The translations under genes were made by a program, and so were the position numbers. 64,000 nucleotides of DNA from Gemmatimonadota bacterium (GTDB lineage Bacteria > Gemmatimonadota > Gemmatimonadetes > Longimicrobiales > Gaopeijiaceae), in the NCBI GenBank assembly GCA_030428885.1, contig JAUIEJ010000012.1:1-64000 (forward strand). The letters run 5' to 3'. The notes below the pieces were generated by a model. The model saw nothing but the letters and a program-made list of their open reading frames with translations. It had not been told where the DNA came from and did not search any database. Shown here piece by piece: positions 1 through 7,329 of the stretch. Within the stretch, counting starts at the first letter, position 1. Every line of letters begins with the position of its first letter.

Positions 1-177
1 CACATCGGTGATTTCCGCGTCGATCCCGAAGTGTTTGACCAGCGTGGAATACCAGGTGAAATAGGCGTCCGCCGTGCGCGCGTGGTGGGTCGAGGTGCGC
101 AGGGTGCACAGGAACTTCTCACCATCCCAGATCGAGAAAACGGTGTTCGTGTTGCCGCAGTCAATGGCCAGAAGCAT
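1..177 (-). CDS. coaX: Type III pantothenate kinase, N-terminal fragment
   Basis: Type III pantothenate kinase catalyses the first step of coenzyme A synthesis. The 59 visible residues begin MLLAIDCGNTNTVFSIWDG, the phosphate-binding N-terminus of the CoaX (ASKHA-fold) family, and run off the left edge of the window. The start at 177 is supported by an AAGGGG ribosome-binding site about 7 bases upstream. Wording and base composition look alphaproteobacterial (Roseobacter-like) and differ from the rest of the window. The gene belongs to a foreign fragment joined to this contig and says nothing about the host. Family call is firm; genomic placement is doubtful. Confidence 0.85.
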   Translation of the reverse strand, partial: MLLAIDCGNTNTVFSIWDGEKFLCTLRTSTHHARTADAYFTWYSTLVKHFGIDAEITDV

Positions 178-188
178 ATGCGCCCCTT

Positions 189-239
189 TCAGAAATAGAC
201 GTCTGCCGCCGGCATGCTGACGCGGCCCTTGGCGGTGTT
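189..239 (-). pseudogene. C-terminal tail of biotin-protein ligase (BirA-like), fragment
   Basis: Just upstream of coaX, 16 codons ending in MPAADVYF and a stop can be read. Alphaproteobacterial BirA proteins commonly end in this kind of motif, and birA directly precedes coaX in Rhodobacterales, so synteny supports the reading. Past about position 240 the frame no longer resembles BirA, because the sequence passes into another gene on the opposite strand. Only the last residues are present, so the call rests on motif and order. Confidence 0.45.
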
Positions 240-342
240 TCCTTGTCTGTATTTCTTCCGCTTTACGTTCAAGGAGATGCTCTTTGTCGCTTGGGTGGGT
301 TTGCGTGGGGCTGTGCCCATCGTGCTGGCCATTTTCCCGGTG
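214..342 (+). pseudogene. K+/H+ (NhaP2/CvrA-type) antiporter, internal fragment
   Basis: The translation contains [19 protein letters not shown] preceded by TRPLAVF, which is the conserved late transmembrane region of CPA1-type potassium/proton antiporters. Neither a proper start nor the rest of the protein is present. The left end overlaps the birA tail in sequence that is meaningful for both genes (about 215-240). The right end runs without a break in frame into an adenylate cyclase at the shared VLAIFPV stretch (322-342). This is a piece of a gene stranded by misassembly, not a functional antiporter. Confidence 0.6.
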
Positions 343-750
343 CCGGACGGCGACTCCCTGGCGACAGCCGGTGCCAATGCGCTGTCCGCGTTGGCCGAGG
401 CCCGGGCACGGGGTCGTCGGCTGCTGGAACAGGGCCGCCCGGCCCGGTTCGGCGTGGCCCTGCACATCGGCGACGTGCTGTTCGGCAACATCGGGGTGCC
501 GTCACGGGTGGAGTTCTCGGTGATCGGCCCGTGTGCCAACGAGGTGGCGAGAATCGAGTCGTTGACCAAGCAGCTTGGCCATTCGGCACTCTTGTCGGCA
601 CCGCTGGTCGAGGCCCTGTCGACGCCTGCGCCAGGCGGTGCAGGTCGGCGGCCCGGGCTGCCCGGGCTGGAAGACCTCGGCAGCCACGCCGTGGCCGGCG
701 TGGCGCAGCCGATGCATGTCTACGGCGTGGCGGAAGAGCCGTCGCGCTGA
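322..750 (+). pseudogene. Class III adenylate/guanylate cyclase, C-terminal fragment
   Basis: Class III cyclases make cAMP or cGMP from ATP or GTP. The segment carries [27 protein letters not shown] and a late conserved region, matching the second half of the CHD cyclase domain, and ends at a clean stop. The N-terminal half and first metal-binding aspartate are absent. The reading frame begins inside VLAIFPV, which fits both a cyclase (GDAVLAIFP type) and the antiporter piece to its left. No promoter or start belongs to it here. Whether this piece comes from the host genome or a third organism cannot be decided by eye. Confidence 0.6.
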
Positions 751-790
751 GCGGACCACGGCCGGGCGCCGCGGTCCACGATCCGGGGCA

Positions 791-931
791 TCAGCCCTTG
801 CCGACCCCCGCGGCCAGCTCGGCGACGAAGCCGGCCACCGCGTCTGCCAGGCCGTCCTTCGCCTGGTTCTTGTCGTCGAGATGCCCGGCGACCACGTTCA
901 CCACCGCCGTGCCTACCACCACCGCGTCGGC
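791..931 (-). pseudogene. trpA: Tryptophan synthase alpha chain, C-terminal tail fused onto another gene
   Basis: The last 46 codons of the lipoprotein reading frame (ADAVVVGTAVVN...GFVAELAAGVGKG) do not continue its PD40 propeller repeat. They match the C-terminal end of TrpA: the ADAVVVGSA-type phosphate-binding strand followed by the closing helix, in the form seen in alphaproteobacteria. The switch from a PD40 unit (MNADGSNPIQIT) to TrpA takes place in frame at about 931. This is most simply a chimeric join, with the real end of the lipoprotein missing. Confidence 0.6.
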
Positions 932-2440
932 GGTGATCTGGATCGGGTTCGAGCCGTCGGCGTTCATGACCCACACGTCGCTCTGTCCGCCCCGGTCGCT
1001 CACGAAGACGATGCGCTGGTTGTCCCACGACCACGAGGGGTCGATGTCCATGGCTCCGTTGGTCGTGAGGGCGACCACGCCGCTGCCGTCGGGGTTCATG
1101 GCGTAGATGTCGAAGTCGCCGTCCCGGTCGCTCTCGAAGACCACGGGAGGGGTGGGCGCGAGGCAGGTCACGGTGAACCCGGGAGCCGGCGTGACGACGT
1201 CCTGGACCACCGTGACGCTCTGGGGGTTGGCCTCGGCCACGCCGCAGTCCGAGGCGATGCCGTCGAGGCGCACCTCCACGTCCGAGCCGGCCGGAAGGGC
1301 GTCCACCACGATGGGTGAGAGGGGGTTGATCGGGACGGCCTGGCTCCGGCCATCCACCACCAGCGTGTAGCCGTCGGGATCGAGGGATACGCCCCCGGTG
1401 GCGAGGTCCACGCTCACGCTTCCCACCGCGCCGCAGGTGACGTCGAAGACCAGGTCCGTGGGCACGCCCGGGAGGATGGTCACCGTGTGGGGGCTCGCCG
1501 GAGAGACCGTGCAGTTCTGCGCCACGTCGTAGAGGGTGACGACGTAGTCCCCCACGGCGAGGAACCCGAAGTCGTACGTCATGCTGTTGGAGAACCCGAT
1601 GGTCTGGTCGGCGACGTTCACCAGGTAGCCGTCGGGATCGGGGTTGGCGCCGAACGTGCGGGTCGTCACGCTCAACGAGCCCATGGTGCCCGAGCAGTCG
1701 AGGTAGAAGGGCACGGTGATGGACTGGCCGAACGCCAGGTCGACCTGGACCGGATTGTCGCCCGCGACCAGGCAGTGGGCCGGGATGCCGCCGAGCTGGA
1801 CCGTGACGGGCCCCACCCGGATGTCGTCGACGTAGAGGTTGTAGTTCGGCGGTGTGCCCAGGGCGACGTTCTGGTCCGGGCCGGCTACGATGACGGAGTA
1901 CGTGGAGACACCGGGGTCGCCCTTGGTGTCGTTGAAGACCACGATGCGACCGACGTTGGGGGCGCAGCCCACCTCGAATCGGTACGACAGGGTCGTGCCC
2001 ACCGGCAACGCGGCCTGGACGGACGCCTGGCCGGTCACGGCCGACCCGGACGGCTGCACGATGCGCGTCACCGAGCAATTCGGCGGCAGATCGGTCACGG
2101 TCAGAGTGTAGGTGCCGGGCTGCAGATCCTGAAACCGCACCTGGCCGTTGATGGGCACGCCCCGGGCGTCGCCGCCGAGTTGAACGGTGTACCCCGACAG
2201 ACTCAGGTCTTCGTCCAGACCCTGGGTCGCCACGTTCACGATGATCTGGGTGGGGTTGGAGCCCGGCTGGGTCGGGCCGGCGAAGCTCTGACCGTCCCGG
2301 CTGGGGTCTCCGTCTTCGCACCCCCCCGACAGCCCCGCGCCCAGAAGGACGAGCACGGCGTGGAGCGACCGGCGGCTCCGGCGCCACGAAGGGCCGTGTC
2401 GATTCTGACGGTCGATCGATGGGGGCGGGAGGAGAGGCAT
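791..2440 (-). CDS. Secreted lipoprotein with four Cys-paired Ig-like repeats and PD40 units; 3' end chimeric
   Basis: Not assignable to a named family. The N-terminus has an arginine-rich segment, a short hydrophobic stretch and a lipobox-like GLSGGC (Cys about residue 41), so it is probably lipid-anchored. Residues ~65-420 hold four related domains of about 85 residues. Each contains a motif such as NCSVT, NCTVS, HCLVA or DCGVA, and each closes with a strand ending in Cys (VGC, LDC, VTC, VTC), suggesting one disulfide per repeat. Two PD40 (TolB-like) units with FxSDRxGxxDI/VWxMNxDGS follow. The last 46 residues look like TrpA and probably do not belong. The start is uncertain because no clear ribosome-binding site precedes 2440. 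Confidence 0.6.
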   Translation of the reverse strand: MPLLPPPSIDRQNRHGPSWRRSRRSLHAVLVLLGAGLSGGCEDGDPSRDGQSFAGPTQPGSNPTQIIVNVATQGLDEDLSLSGYTVQLGGDARGVPINGQVRFQDLQPGTYTLTVTDLPPNCSVTRIVQPSGSAVTGQASVQAALPVGTTLSYRFEVGCAPNVGRIVVFNDTKGDPGVSTYSVIVAGPDQNVALGTPPNYNLYVDDIRVGPVTVQLGGIPAHCLVAGDNPVQVDLAFGQSITVPFYLDCSGTMGSLSVTTRTFGANPDPDGYLVNVADQTIGFSNSMTYDFGFLAVGDYVVTLYDVAQNCTVSPASPHTVTILPGVPTDLVFDVTCGAVGSVSVDLATGGVSLDPDGYTLVVDGRSQAVPINPLSPIVVDALPAGSDVEVRLDGIASDCGVAEANPQSVTVVQDVVTPAPGFTVTCLAPTPPVVFESDRDGDFDIYAMNPDGSGVVALTTNGAMDIDPSWSWDNQRIVFVSDRGGQSDVWVMNADGSNPIQITADAVVVGTAVVNVVAGHLDDKNQAKDGLADAVAGFVAELAAGVGKG

Positions 2441-2539
2441 GTCGGGCCCGCGCGGCGCAGGAGGGGAAAGGAGTCTCCCCTGCCAAGCGACGTCGCGCCC
2501 GCCGGCGGCTCACACCGCCGTGTGCTCCGGCCCGTCGAT

Positions 2540-3004
2540 TCAGCCCGGTGGCTCCCGCACCATGACGATGCGGTCGATGCCCGGCCCGAACCCGTCGGGC
2601 TCCAGCGTGCGGGCCTCGAAGCCCAGGTGTTCGTAGAAGCCCCGGGTGTGTTGGCTGGTCTGGAGCTCGATGCGGGCCGCGCCCCCCTGGGCATCGATTC
2701 CGCCGATGCGGGCCTCGGCCAGGGCCCGGCCCCACCCCCGGCCGTGGAGGTCGTGTCGGAGCATGCCCCAGCACAGATCGGCGGTGACGCCGTCGTCGCG
2801 GATCGCCCATCCGCCACACCCCCCGACCCGCCCCCTGGTGTCTTCCAGCACGAGATACGGGCCCGGCAGGTCGTCGAGGAACGCCCCGAACTCGGGCCGC
2901 TCGTGGACGCCGAAGTAGGTCGGGACGTTGGAGTCGAAGACGGCGAGGCAGGCCTCCCGGTCGCCCGGTCGGTAGGGGCGAATGGCCCCGGGGGCGTCAC
3001 CCAC
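2540..3004 (-). CDS. GNAT-family N-acetyltransferase
   Basis: Predicted acetyl-CoA-dependent N-acetyltransferase of unknown substrate, 154 residues, the usual length of a single GNAT domain. Visible features are the opening strand AIRPYRPGDREACL, the acetyl-CoA loop region HDLHGRGWGRALAEA (R/Q-x-x-G-x-G/A type) and the closing GFYEHLGFEARTLE segment. I chose the GTG at 3004 because translation then begins right at the domain and overlaps the upstream propeller gene's stop, suggesting coupling. An in-frame start at 3082 would add 26 residues with no GNAT character. It is the last gene of the M14 peptidase-propeller-GNAT run. Confidence 0.8.
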   Translation of the reverse strand: MGDAPGAIRPYRPGDREACLAVFDSNVPTYFGVHERPEFGAFLDDLPGPYLVLEDTRGRVGGCGGWAIRDDGVTADLCWGMLRHDLHGRGWGRALAEARIGGIDAQGGAARIELQTSQHTRGFYEHLGFEARTLEPDGFGPGIDRIVMVREPPG

Positions 3005-4193
3005 CGTCGCCGCCGGGCACGATGTCGTAGAGGACCACCGTGGGGAAGCCCCCGGTCCGCAGTCCCACCGCGGCTCGTCCACCCCGCACCGCCGAGGGTC
3101 CCTGAGTCAGTCCGGGGGGCAGGTCCACCGTGGCGATGAGGAGCCCGTCGGGCCCCAGGACGTCCCAGGCCGCACCACCGTCGGTGGTGACCTGAACCCA
3201 GGTGCGACCGTCGCCGTCGACGTGAAGCGCCCCGTGCGCCGGTTTGTGCGGGGGCACCCGAGGATCGCGACTCGGGCGGATGCCCTCCATCGCACCCATC
3301 AGCTCCTCGAAGGCGGCGAGGGCCGAATCCGCCTCGGTGGAGGGGACTGCCACAGGGGGACGGTCCACGACCATGGTCAGTGTCGTGTCTCCGGTGAACC
3401 CCACCCTGTGGATCGCATAGTCGCCCCCGTTGCCCACGACGATGCCGCCGAACGCGTGGGGCGCCCACGCCTGCCGCGGCGCGAAGGGGTCGGACATGGA
3501 CATCATCATCCGTTCGTCCTGCGACATGGTTATCCGGTACTCGTCCGACTCGGGCGGCAATCGCAGCGTGTCCCGTGCGATGAACGCCGAATCCACCTGC
3601 AGGAGGGCCACGTCACCGTCGTCGGCCAGGCCCACGTCGACGATCCGTCCCTCCCGGTCGACCCCGCCCGGCCATGGAAACTCGACGAACGACGCCGGCC
3701 GCCGCCCTTCCTTCACCACCTCGCCTGTCGAGGGATCGTAGGCCGTGTACCGGGCGTTGCTCCAGTTGAGGACCCACAGGCGCCCACGCATGTCCAGCGC
3801 CATTCCCGCGGGCCTGGAGAGTTCACCCGGCCCCTCTCCCGACCGGCCCAGGGTGCGCAGGAACGCCCCGTCGGGGCCGAAGATCCGCACCTCCTCGGCC
3901 TGACCGTCCAGCACGTAGATCGAACTGTCCGCCCCGATTTCGACGGCGACCACCTGGCCGAACACATCGGCCCCCTCCCCGTCGAGGCTGCCGATCCTCA
4001 CCCGCTCCCGGAGCGTCCAGCGCTCCACGCCGGCATCGGGCGCCGCGGGTTCGGGGTTGTGCACCACCACCCGTCCCCCGGGCAGCGTGTCGATGGTCAC
4101 GGCCGCCCCGCCCGGGGCCTCGCCGCCGCCGCACGCGGCCAGGAGCCCGGCCACCCCCACGGAGGCGGCGATCCGGCGCAGCGGGGTCTTCAC
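2997..4193 (-). CDS. Six-bladed beta-propeller lipoprotein
   Basis: A 398-residue exported lipoprotein with signal peptide RRIAASVGVAGLLAACGGG (lipobox LAAC). The body has NHL/6-bladed propeller units such as GADSSIYVLDGQAEEVRIF, GPDGAFLRTLGRSGEGPGE and MRGRLWVLNWSN, a common secreted class in Gemmatimonadota with no assigned reaction. The GTG start at 4193 overlaps the stop of the M14 peptidase gene by four bases (GTGA), pointing to translational coupling. The end overlaps the GNAT start. A role alongside the peptidase on the cell surface is inference from context only. Confidence 0.75.
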   Translation of the reverse strand: MKTPLRRIAASVGVAGLLAACGGGEAPGGAAVTIDTLPGGRVVVHNPEPAAPDAGVERWTLRERVRIGSLDGEGADVFGQVVAVEIGADSSIYVLDGQAEEVRIFGPDGAFLRTLGRSGEGPGELSRPAGMALDMRGRLWVLNWSNARYTAYDPSTGEVVKEGRRPASFVEFPWPGGVDREGRIVDVGLADDGDVALLQVDSAFIARDTLRLPPESDEYRITMSQDERMMMSMSDPFAPRQAWAPHAFGGIVVGNGGDYAIHRVGFTGDTTLTMVVDRPPVAVPSTEADSALAAFEELMGAMEGIRPSRDPRVPPHKPAHGALHVDGDGRTWVQVTTDGGAAWDVLGPDGLLIATVDLPPGLTQGPSAVRGGRAAVGLRTGGFPTVVLYDIVPGGDGG

Positions 4194-6805
4194 TCGGTCC
4201 CCACCAGGGCGTTGAAGAGGAACTTGTAGGTGCCGTGGGTCTGGGCCCGGTGCTGGGTGCGGAAGCCGATCATGACCACCTGCCCGTCGCCGTGGTCGAT
4301 GGCCAGCAGGGCGGCCCGGTCGGCGATGAGCCCCTCGCCGTCGAGCTGACCGCTCCGGAGCACGTCCCGCGACACGTAGTCGGCCACCCGGTGGTAGGCC
4401 TGGCCGTCGCCGGAGCGCTCCACCTCGTACACCTGGTTCGCTCCGAAGAACACCACCAGCGCCTCGTCGGGCATGCCCCAGCCCAGGGGGTGATCGGTGT
4501 CGACGTTCACCCGGAGTGTCGACCCGTGGGCCCAGAACTCGGTGGTGGGGACCCCGTCGACGATGTTGCGCACCGGAAGGCCGAATCCGTCGATGACCAG
4601 ATCGCCGGCCTCGGCGAACGTGACCAACGTGCCCCCGGCCTCCACGAAGGCCTCCAGGGCCTCGATGCCCGCCCGGCCGAACCCGCTCCGGAATTCGTCG
4701 GGATAGGCCTCGGGCTGACTCCAGTCCCCCGTCATCCGGGCCAGTCCGTCGTCGGGCAGCACGACCACGTCGAAGCGCTCCCGCAGCCGGCCGCCCAGGA
4801 TGTCGGCGTCGCGCACCGTTTCGTACGCGAAGCCGAACTGCTCCAGGAGCAGCCGGGTCCACCCCTCGTCCATGTTGCCGCCCCAGTAGCGCTGGAAGAG
4901 GCCCACCCGCTCCCGGGTGGCCACGGGCGCGTAGTCGTCGCCGGCATCGACGCCCATGGCCCGGAAGTCCACGCCCGTGCTCGCGGCGATCTCCGCCACC
5001 AGGGCGTCGGGGGCGTCGGGGACCCAGAAGTCGCCGGCGGCGTGGGGCCCGTGATCCTGAACGAACCGGTGCACGGTCACTCCGGCGTCCCAGAGCAGGT
5101 TCACGGCGTGGAAGGCGTCGTTGGCCGTGCCCACGATGTGGAAGCCCTCGGGGCCCCGTTCCACGAAGCCCCCGTCGGCCACGAGCTGGAATCCGTCGCC
5201 CTCCACCACCGTCGAGGACACCTCCACCGGCGTGAGCACGGGATCGACCCGCACGCCCATGAACTCGGCCAACACGTCCCCCGACATGTCGTAGGGGCGA
5301 ATGGGACTGCCGTCGGGATTGCGGGTGTAGCTGTTCTGAGGGTAGAAGGTGCGCTCCAGGAGCCAGCGGATCACGCCGCGTTTCGGCTGGGCCGTCGTGA
5401 CGATCCAACTGCCGGCGCCGTACACTCGGCCCTCGTGGGTGAACGCCTCACGGGACTGGCGTATCTCCACGCCCTGGCCCAGGAGCTTGCCCACCATCTT
5501 GGCGGCGGTGAGGGGGTCGTGCTGCTCGGCGGGAATCAGGTAGGCCTTCACGTCGCCCTGGAGTCCCCGCTCCACCTGGCGCGACGACTTGAGGTAGGCG
5601 TTCCGGAGCACCATCTCCCGGTTCTTCGCCGCGATGTCCAGGGTCTGGAAGGTGGCGATGCGCTGGTTGATCACGATGTCGCGGATCGTCCACCACCCTC
5701 CGGGCCACGGGTTGGGGAACGTCGTCTGGGCCTCGTATTCCGGGAGCTGGCGCGACCCCGTGAGCTGCTCGGGATGCACGTAGAGGGGGGTGGCCAACTG
5801 GGCGCTGGCCGACTCGGTGAGCATGCCGGCGATGTTGTGGAACGGGGTGATCCAGTGGAAGCCGAAGTGACCCCAACCGCTGTAGACGGCGGCGTTGACG
5901 ATGCCTTCCCGGGCCTCCTGCTCCAGGCCGTAGGCGATGTGGGCGCCGTACCATGCCATCTCCCGCCAGACCAGGGGGTCCCCCTCGGGGCGGATGGGCT
6001 CGGCGTAGGGCGGCACGTACATGCGGGCGCCGTAGGCGCCCATCTGGTGGTGGTCCACGTAGGCCTGGGGCACCCAGTCCCGGAAGAGGATCGTGGCGCC
6101 GTACTGCGACTCCACGGTGTTCTGCATGAAGGCGTCGCGGTTGTTGTCGTGCCCGATGTAGGGGTGGTAGAGCTCGGGGAGCTGGGCCGCCTCGAACTCG
6201 GTGCCCACCCAGCGGTCGTACCAGTCGGTGACGATGTGGTTGCCGTCGGGATTGAAGGCGGGAATGAGGATCGACACCGTCTCGTCGAGGATCCGGGCCA
6301 TGGCCTCGTCGTCCCGGGTGGCCATCTCCCACAGCACCTCGGGAGGCGTCTGGGAGCCCGCCACTTCCGTGGAGTGGAGCCCGTAGGACTGCACCACGAC
6401 GGCCTTCCCTTCGTCGATGGCGGTCTCGATCTGTTCGTCCGAGGCCCCCCGGGGATCCTGGAGGCGCGCGTTCAACGACTGGATACGGTCGAGGTCGGCC
6501 AGGTTCTCGGGGGACGACACGAAGACCACCAGAAACGGCCGGCCCTGGGTGGAGGGCCCGACGTTGCGCACGTCGATGCGGTCGCTGGCTTCGCCCAGAA
6601 GCTCGTAGTACTCCACCAGCCGATCCCAGCGCACGAGCTGTCGGTCGGCTCCCATGACGTGGCCGAAGAACTCCTCCGGCGACGGGATCACCGCCGGCGC
6701 GTCGGTCATCCGCTGGGTCTGGGCGGCGGCCGGCGCGCTCAGCCCGGCGACCAGGGTGAAGAGGAGGGCGAGAGAGCCCGGGACGGGGCGGAGGGACGCG
6801 GGCAT
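4190..6805 (-). CDS. Secreted M14-family zinc carboxypeptidase
   Basis: An 871-residue exported peptidase with a signal peptide ending around AAAQ (residues 1-29). The M14 zinc site is visible: HSTE in YGLHSTEVAGSQ supplies the HxxE ligands, and the DHHQMG segment probably gives the third histidine. NPDGN and NNRDAF match substrate-binding positions of the family. The C-terminal half (from about residue 560) has a Rossmann-like/glutamine-amidotransferase-like appearance, with VVLPDDGLARMTG and GGTLVTFAEAGDL, as in large environmental M14 proteins. First gene of a coupled run with the propeller lipoprotein. Divergent from padR across 152 bases. Likely scavenges peptides in the periplasm or outside the cell. 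Confidence 0.85.
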   Translation of the reverse strand: MPASLRPVPGSLALLFTLVAGLSAPAAAQTQRMTDAPAVIPSPEEFFGHVMGADRQLVRWDRLVEYYELLGEASDRIDVRNVGPSTQGRPFLVVFVSSPENLADLDRIQSLNARLQDPRGASDEQIETAIDEGKAVVVQSYGLHSTEVAGSQTPPEVLWEMATRDDEAMARILDETVSILIPAFNPDGNHIVTDWYDRWVGTEFEAAQLPELYHPYIGHDNNRDAFMQNTVESQYGATILFRDWVPQAYVDHHQMGAYGARMYVPPYAEPIRPEGDPLVWREMAWYGAHIAYGLEQEAREGIVNAAVYSGWGHFGFHWITPFHNIAGMLTESASAQLATPLYVHPEQLTGSRQLPEYEAQTTFPNPWPGGWWTIRDIVINQRIATFQTLDIAAKNREMVLRNAYLKSSRQVERGLQGDVKAYLIPAEQHDPLTAAKMVGKLLGQGVEIRQSREAFTHEGRVYGAGSWIVTTAQPKRGVIRWLLERTFYPQNSYTRNPDGSPIRPYDMSGDVLAEFMGVRVDPVLTPVEVSSTVVEGDGFQLVADGGFVERGPEGFHIVGTANDAFHAVNLLWDAGVTVHRFVQDHGPHAAGDFWVPDAPDALVAEIAASTGVDFRAMGVDAGDDYAPVATRERVGLFQRYWGGNMDEGWTRLLLEQFGFAYETVRDADILGGRLRERFDVVVLPDDGLARMTGDWSQPEAYPDEFRSGFGRAGIEALEAFVEAGGTLVTFAEAGDLVIDGFGLPVRNIVDGVPTTEFWAHGSTLRVNVDTDHPLGWGMPDEALVVFFGANQVYEVERSGDGQAYHRVADYVSRDVLRSGQLDGEGLIADRAALLAIDHGDGQVVMIGFRTQHRAQTHGTYKFLFNALVGTE

Positions 6806-6923
6806 CGGCGACTCCTGGCGGGCGGAACGGAACGGGGCGGTGTGGGGCCGTCACGGTAGGTGGGCGTCGACGGGGGCGGCAAGGTGGGCTTGACGACCCC
6901 CGCCCGTCCCACGACTGTTCCGG

Positions 6924-6948
6924 TCATCGGAATATTCCACTCATCGGA
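6924..6948. promoter_or_regulatory. Candidate PadR operator: palindrome between direct repeats
   Basis: In the M14/padR divergent spacer, a perfect 10-base palindrome GGAATATTCC (6929-6938) lies in the most AT-rich spot of the region. It overlaps the first of two TCATCGGA repeats (6924-6931 and 6941-6948). It ends about 10 bases before the padR start, where an autoregulatory PadR site is expected. No convincing -10/-35 pair was identified. Binding is inferred from position and symmetry. Confidence 0.4.
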
Positions 6949-6957
6949 CGAGTGCCC

Positions 6958-7329
6958 ATGGCTCCGGCCTCCGACCCCCGCCTGCCTCTGACGCCCCTGA
7001 CCATGGCCCTGCTCCTGGCCCTGGCCGAGAACGATCTCCACGGCTACGCCCTCATGCAGGCGGTGGAGCACCAGACCGACGGCGCGCTCACCCCGGGGAC
7101 GGGGAGTCTCTACGCCGCCCTGGAGCGCCTCATGGCCGACGGGCTCATCGGCGAGGTCCCCCCGGACGAACTCCCCGACGAGGACCGGCGGCGCCGTACC
7201 TACCGCATCACCGACGAGGGGAGGGACCTGGCCCGAGCCGAGGCCGAGCGCATGGTGCGGGTGCTCCGGGTGGCCCGGGAACGCCGGCTGGCGCCCGAGG
7301 GGCCCACGGTGGTCGAGCCGGGGCGGTGA
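6958..7329 (+). CDS. PadR-family transcriptional regulator
   Basis: A 123-residue DNA-binding protein. The winged-helix core is clear: LTPLTMALLLALAENDLHGYALM, then GTGSLYAALERLMADGLI, then a basic wing RRRRTYRITDEGRDLARAE. It matches the short PadR type that usually represses its own promoter and an adjacent transporter gene. An in-frame GTG six bases upstream (6952) is an alternative start. Its stop overlaps the permease start (TGATG), so the two are co-expressed. PadR next to an ADOP permease is a recurrent arrangement in Acidobacteria and Gemmatimonadota. The ligand is unknown. Confidence 0.9.
   Translation: MAPASDPRLPLTPLTMALLLALAENDLHGYALMQAVEHQTDGALTPGTGSLYAALERLMADGLIGEVPPDELPDEDRRRRTYRITDEGRDLARAEAERMVRVLRVARERRLAPEGPTVVEPGR

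Noticed and set aside
3005-3082. Longer N-terminus for the GNAT acetyltransferase
   Set aside because: The extra 26 residues lie inside the upstream propeller gene and are not part of the GNAT fold; the GTG at 3004 fits better.
4235-6859. An 874-codon plus-strand frame opposite the M14 peptidase
   Set aside because: Composition is that of a GC-rich antisense frame and the opposite strand has an intact zinc carboxypeptidase.
6890-6918. TTGACG followed 17 bases later by GACTGT as a padR promoter
   Set aside because: The -35 is reasonable, but the -10 shares too little with the consensus to support a call.
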